The notes under the pieces were generated by a model. It ran no database searches. It saw only the letters and a program-made list of their open reading frames with translations, and was not told the DNA's origin. Shown in pieces: positions 61,747-64,000 of a stretch of 64,000 bases of DNA. The position numbers and the translations under genes are program-made. The DNA is from Halanaerobium saccharolyticum subsp. saccharolyticum DSM 6643 (GTDB taxonomy: Bacteria; Bacillota; Halanaerobiia; Halanaerobiales; Halanaerobiaceae): positions 372,001 to 436,000 of the forward strand of contig NZ_CAUI01000023.1 in NCBI RefSeq assembly GCF_000350165.1, read 5' to 3'. Positions within the stretch are counted from its first letter, which is position 1. The number at the start of each line of letters is the position of its first letter.

Positions 61747-62884
61747 TTAATTTCTCCTTTGTAAAATCAAAATCATCAATTCCCAAAAATTTATGCATTA
61801 AAAAAGAAAGTAGAGCCTTTTCTAAGGGGTTTTGGCTGTGGTCATTTCTTTTAATTTGAGGAAGATGATACATTTCTCCCTCAGATATTTTTGCTTTAAC
61901 CTGATTATAAATTAAATCATTATAGTCAAAAACATTACCGGTTAAAAGAACTTTTTTCGGATTTAACAAGTTGATAGTTGAAAGCATCATTGAGGCAATA
62001 TAGTCTGTAAAATCATTTAATTCCTGTCTATTTTTTTGATTTTGACTGATAAATTCTTTATATTTTTCATTTAATTTATTAATTGTCTGCTGCTCAAAAT
62101 TTTTAGAATAATAAGGAAGGTCATTTATCTCTTTGATATACTGATCATTACGGATTATATAATTTAAATTTTCAAGCTCTTTCCCAAAAAATCGATTATC
62201 GCCAACTCGGTTGGTATAACCCTGCAGTATTTTATTTCTGATTATCAGAGATAAGCCAATACCTTCACCAATATATAAGACGACTGTAATATTATTTTTG
62301 TCTTCTGCTTCCAGTTCATTATAGGCATAGACTCTAACATCTGTTTCTACAAATACTGGTATTTCTAGCTGCTTTTCAATTGCTTGAGCCAGTGCTTTAT
62401 CTGTCCAGTTAAGCTGATTGGATCGTTTGACAATTTTATTTTCAAAATCTGTAATCCCAGAAATTGAAATTCCAAGCGCTAATATTTTTTCAATTCCAAT
62501 TTCTAAATCAACCAGCAGGGCTTTTGCTACTTTAATAATCTCACTGACATAATTTTTAAAATCATAATTATCAAGGTAATGAATTTTACTTTTAATCAGA
62601 TTTGATTTTAAATCAGAGATAAAAATATAAAAATGGCTGTCTTTTAAGTCTAAGGCAATTATATATTTACTTTCAGGGTTGATTTGATAAATAACTGCTC
62701 TTCTGCCACCACTGGAATCAGCTTTTTTACGCGGGATGATCCACCCAGATTCTACTAGTTCATTAATATAATCTGAAATAGCAGTCAAAGATAAATCTAA
62801 TTTATCAGCTAACTCAGTTTTAGTCAGTGATTCATTTTCTAATAATTTTTTATATAATAATTTTAAACGATCTTTTTTATCCAA
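61733..62884 (-). CDS. ROK-family transcriptional regulator lacking the zinc motif
   Basis: A 383-residue regulator. The N-terminal winged helix includes SLTKTELADKLDLSLTAISDYIN. A ROK domain follows with IIALDLKDSHFYIFISD, GISISGITDFENKIV and VVLYIGEGIGLSLII. The HxCxxGxxGCLE zinc-binding block of classical ROK proteins (present in the regulator at 33266) is absent, and the phosphate motif DxGxT is replaced by DLKDS, so kinase activity is unlikely. It should repress its own operon. The start is TTG with AGGTGAT upstream. A 32-base perfect palindrome covers its promoter. Confidence 0.87.
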   Translation of the reverse strand: MDKKDRLKLLYKKLLENESLTKTELADKLDLSLTAISDYINELVESGWIIPRKKADSSGGRRAVIYQINPESKYIIALDLKDSHFYIFISDLKSNLIKSKIHYLDNYDFKNYVSEIIKVAKALLVDLEIGIEKILALGISISGITDFENKIVKRSNQLNWTDKALAQAIEKQLEIPVFVETDVRVYAYNELEAEDKNNITVVLYIGEGIGLSLIIRNKILQGYTNRVGDNRFFGKELENLNYIIRNDQYIKEINDLPYYSKNFEQQTINKLNEKYKEFISQNQKNRQELNDFTDYIASMMLSTINLLNPKKVLLTGNVFDYNDLIYNQVKAKISEGEMYHLPQIKRNDHSQNPLEKALLSFLMHKFLGIDDFDFTKEKLNDFS

Positions 62885-62900
62885 TTAAATCACCTCAACT

Positions 62901-62952
62901 TAATAAACTTACTTTATAAAGTAAGTTTATTATATAATATTTGAATTGTCAA
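62901..62952 (-). promoter_or_regulatory. Promoter and 32-base palindromic operator of the second ROK operon
   Basis: 62901-62932 is a perfect palindrome with core ACTTTATAAAGT and outer arms TAATAAACTT. On the minus strand a -35 TTGACA (62947-62952) with a 17-base spacer leads to a weak -10 TAAACT (62924-62929) inside the palindrome. A dimeric repressor bound here would block initiation. The ROK start codon is 17 bases downstream. Confidence 0.8.
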
Positions 62953-62981
62953 TAATATTTTCAATATTTTAAAAACAAAAA

Positions 62982-63028
62982 GGCTCCTTTAGAATAAGCA
63001 CTAAAATGCTTAATTCCAAAAGAGCTCA
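62982..63028 (-). terminator. Terminator after the epimerase gene
   Basis: A long imperfect stem (GGCTCCTTTAGAATAAGCA with TGCTTAATTCCAAAAGAGCTC) followed on the minus strand by a T-rich run (TTTTTGTTTTT). It lies about 33 bases after the epimerase stop. Confidence 0.82.
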
Positions 63029-63060
63029 TAAAAGCTTTTTATTTATTAAAATTATCTATT

Positions 63061-63969
63061 TTAACTGTAAAATTCGACTGTCTGCTCTAGTCCAGCTTTA
63101 AAATCATAAGCTGGACTCCAGTTAAGAATTTCTTTGGCCTTTGAATTATCTAAGGATGAATGCAAAATATCACCCGGGCGCGCTTCCTCATAGATTGGCT
63201 TTAAATCATAAGCTGAAATCTGATTTAAATTAGCAACCAGATCATTAACACTATCTCGGTTGGCAGTGCTGATATTAAGCAGTGAGTTATCTCCACTTTT
63301 TAAAGCCAGAATATTAGCCTTAACTATATCATAAACATGAATAAAGTCTCTGGTCTGCTGACCATCTCCAAAAATATGCGGTCTTTTTTGAGCCAGCATC
63401 TGGTCAACAAAGATTGAAACAACCCCGCCCTCTCCTTTAGGGTCCTGACGAGGACCATAAGCATTGGCATAACGAAAAATTGTATATTTAAGATTATATA
63501 ATTGACTGTACATTTTTATGTAATGTTCTGGAGTGTGTTTGCTAATTCCATAAGGCGACATTGCTTTGATTGGATGCTCTTCATCTATAGGTAAATATTC
63601 GGGCTCACCATAAACTGCAGCTGATGAAGCATAAATAATCTTTGCTACCTCATGTTCCCGACAGTTTTCTAATAAATTAATTGTCCCTAAAATATTATTT
63701 TGAGCATCAAATGAAGGATCTTTAATTGAATGCTGAACATCTATCTGAGCTGCATGATGAATAACATGAGTAATCTCATTGGCTGCAAAAACTTTTTTTA
63801 ATTCCTCATTCCGAATATCCAATTGATAAAATTCAGCCTGTTGGTTTAAATTTTTCTTTTTCCCGGTACTTAAATTATCTACTACTATTACCTTGTGTCC
63901 TTTTGCTATTAATCCATCGACTAGATTAGAGCCAATAAAACCAGCTCCACCTGTTACTAAAATCTGCAT
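63061..63969 (-). CDS. GalE-like NAD-dependent sugar epimerase (SDR family)
   Basis: A 302-residue extended short-chain dehydrogenase. The nucleotide-binding motif TGGAGFIGSNL starts the protein. The catalytic serine segment ASSAAVYGEPEY and the YGISK catalytic Tyr/Lys pair are intact, and RYANAYGPRQDPKGEGGVVSIF with FGDGQQTRDFIHV is typical of UDP-glucose 4-epimerase-type enzymes. It probably converts a UDP-hexose at C4. It is the last gene of its own transcript, upstream of the ROK operon on the same strand. The remaining 31 bases of the window hold only its ribosome binding site (ACAGGAG). Confidence 0.88.
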   Translation of the reverse strand: MQILVTGGAGFIGSNLVDGLIAKGHKVIVVDNLSTGKKKNLNQQAEFYQLDIRNEELKKVFAANEITHVIHHAAQIDVQHSIKDPSFDAQNNILGTINLLENCREHEVAKIIYASSAAVYGEPEYLPIDEEHPIKAMSPYGISKHTPEHYIKMYSQLYNLKYTIFRYANAYGPRQDPKGEGGVVSIFVDQMLAQKRPHIFGDGQQTRDFIHVYDIVKANILALKSGDNSLLNISTANRDSVNDLVANLNQISAYDLKPIYEEARPGDILHSSLDNSKAKEILNWSPAYDFKAGLEQTVEFYS

Positions 63970-64000
63970 TTACTTTCAACTCCTGTTAAATTCTTTAGCT

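Noticed and set aside
1-64000. tRNA, rRNA, transposase, phage or attachment-site features
   Set aside because: I looked for cloverleaf-like stems, transposase motifs and terminal repeats and saw none I could support; no riboswitch-like leader was convincing either.

Overview
The window looks like a chromosomal segment of a low-GC, anaerobic, diderm (outer-membrane-bearing) Firmicute, most likely from the Halanaerobiales (Halanaerobium-like). This is inferred from four things: very AT-rich DNA with Firmicute-style GGAGG ribosome binding sites and frequent TTG/GTG starts; an SLH-plus-beta-barrel OmpM-type protein beside a second barrel-like exported protein; a Wza-type export protein encoded with Firmicute-type CpsB and CpsD; and a radical-SAM anaerobic sulfatase maturase. 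I saw no rRNA, tRNA, CRISPR array, insertion sequence or riboswitch.

Layout. 1-1712 (+): the end of a chemotaxis cluster (cheB, truncated by the window edge, then cheR). 1808-8893 (-): housekeeping and accessory genes, including a HEPN/MNT toxin-antitoxin pair directly upstream of a SWIM-SNF2 helicase, and a frameshifted TPR gene. 9057-13172 (-): an FbpABC-type ABC importer. 13472-15312: ywbE, then an arsR/arsM pair divergent from a small ACT-like regulator around a clear inverted-repeat operator. 15374-22207 (-): a Ca2+-type P-ATPase, a DAACS symporter, and an HD-GYP/GGDEF pair for cyclic-di-GMP. 22429-25103 (-): an M20 amidohydrolase with two membrane proteins. 25492-34528 (-): a ROK-regulated Rbs-type sugar importer with two Gfo/Idh dehydrogenases and two TIM-barrel isomerases. 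34734-37919 (-): two envelope proteins. 38187-42313 (+): a four-gene polysaccharide export/kinase operon. 42420-44605: a DUF6765 protein, a heptad-repeat coiled-coil protein and a divergent YvrJ-like mini-gene. 44843-54799 (-): an amino-sugar (galactosamine-type) catabolic cluster with GntR regulator, AgaS, BadF-type kinase, ABC importer, tagatose-type aldolase and kinase. 54870-62884 (-): a second ROK-controlled ABC operon containing a phosphodiester-glycosidase-like enzyme, a phosphohexomutase and a nucleotidyltransferase. 63061-63969 (-): a GalE-like epimerase.

How the genes work together. Four ABC importer operons are present, and each has a strong RNA hairpin just downstream of the solute-binding-protein gene, probably to set protein ratios. 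The two UgpABE-type operons carry no ATPase and probably borrow one. The amino-sugar cluster looks partly decayed. Its sulfatase maturase is cut by one in-frame amber codon exactly at the conserved Gln of the WQGGEP motif. Only the last ~30 codons of a NagA/AgaA deacetylase remain upstream of the aldolase. A strong ribosome binding site at 51738-51757 leads nowhere.

Most unusual items: the amber-interrupted maturase; the nagA remnant; the apparently cytoplasmic phosphodiester-glycosidase-like protein in an importer operon with nucleotide-sugar enzymes; a 32-bp perfect palindrome at the second ROK promoter; and twin 21-nt operators in the GntR/AgaS region. Many ORF starts were moved to internal codons with better ribosome binding sites; each entry says so.
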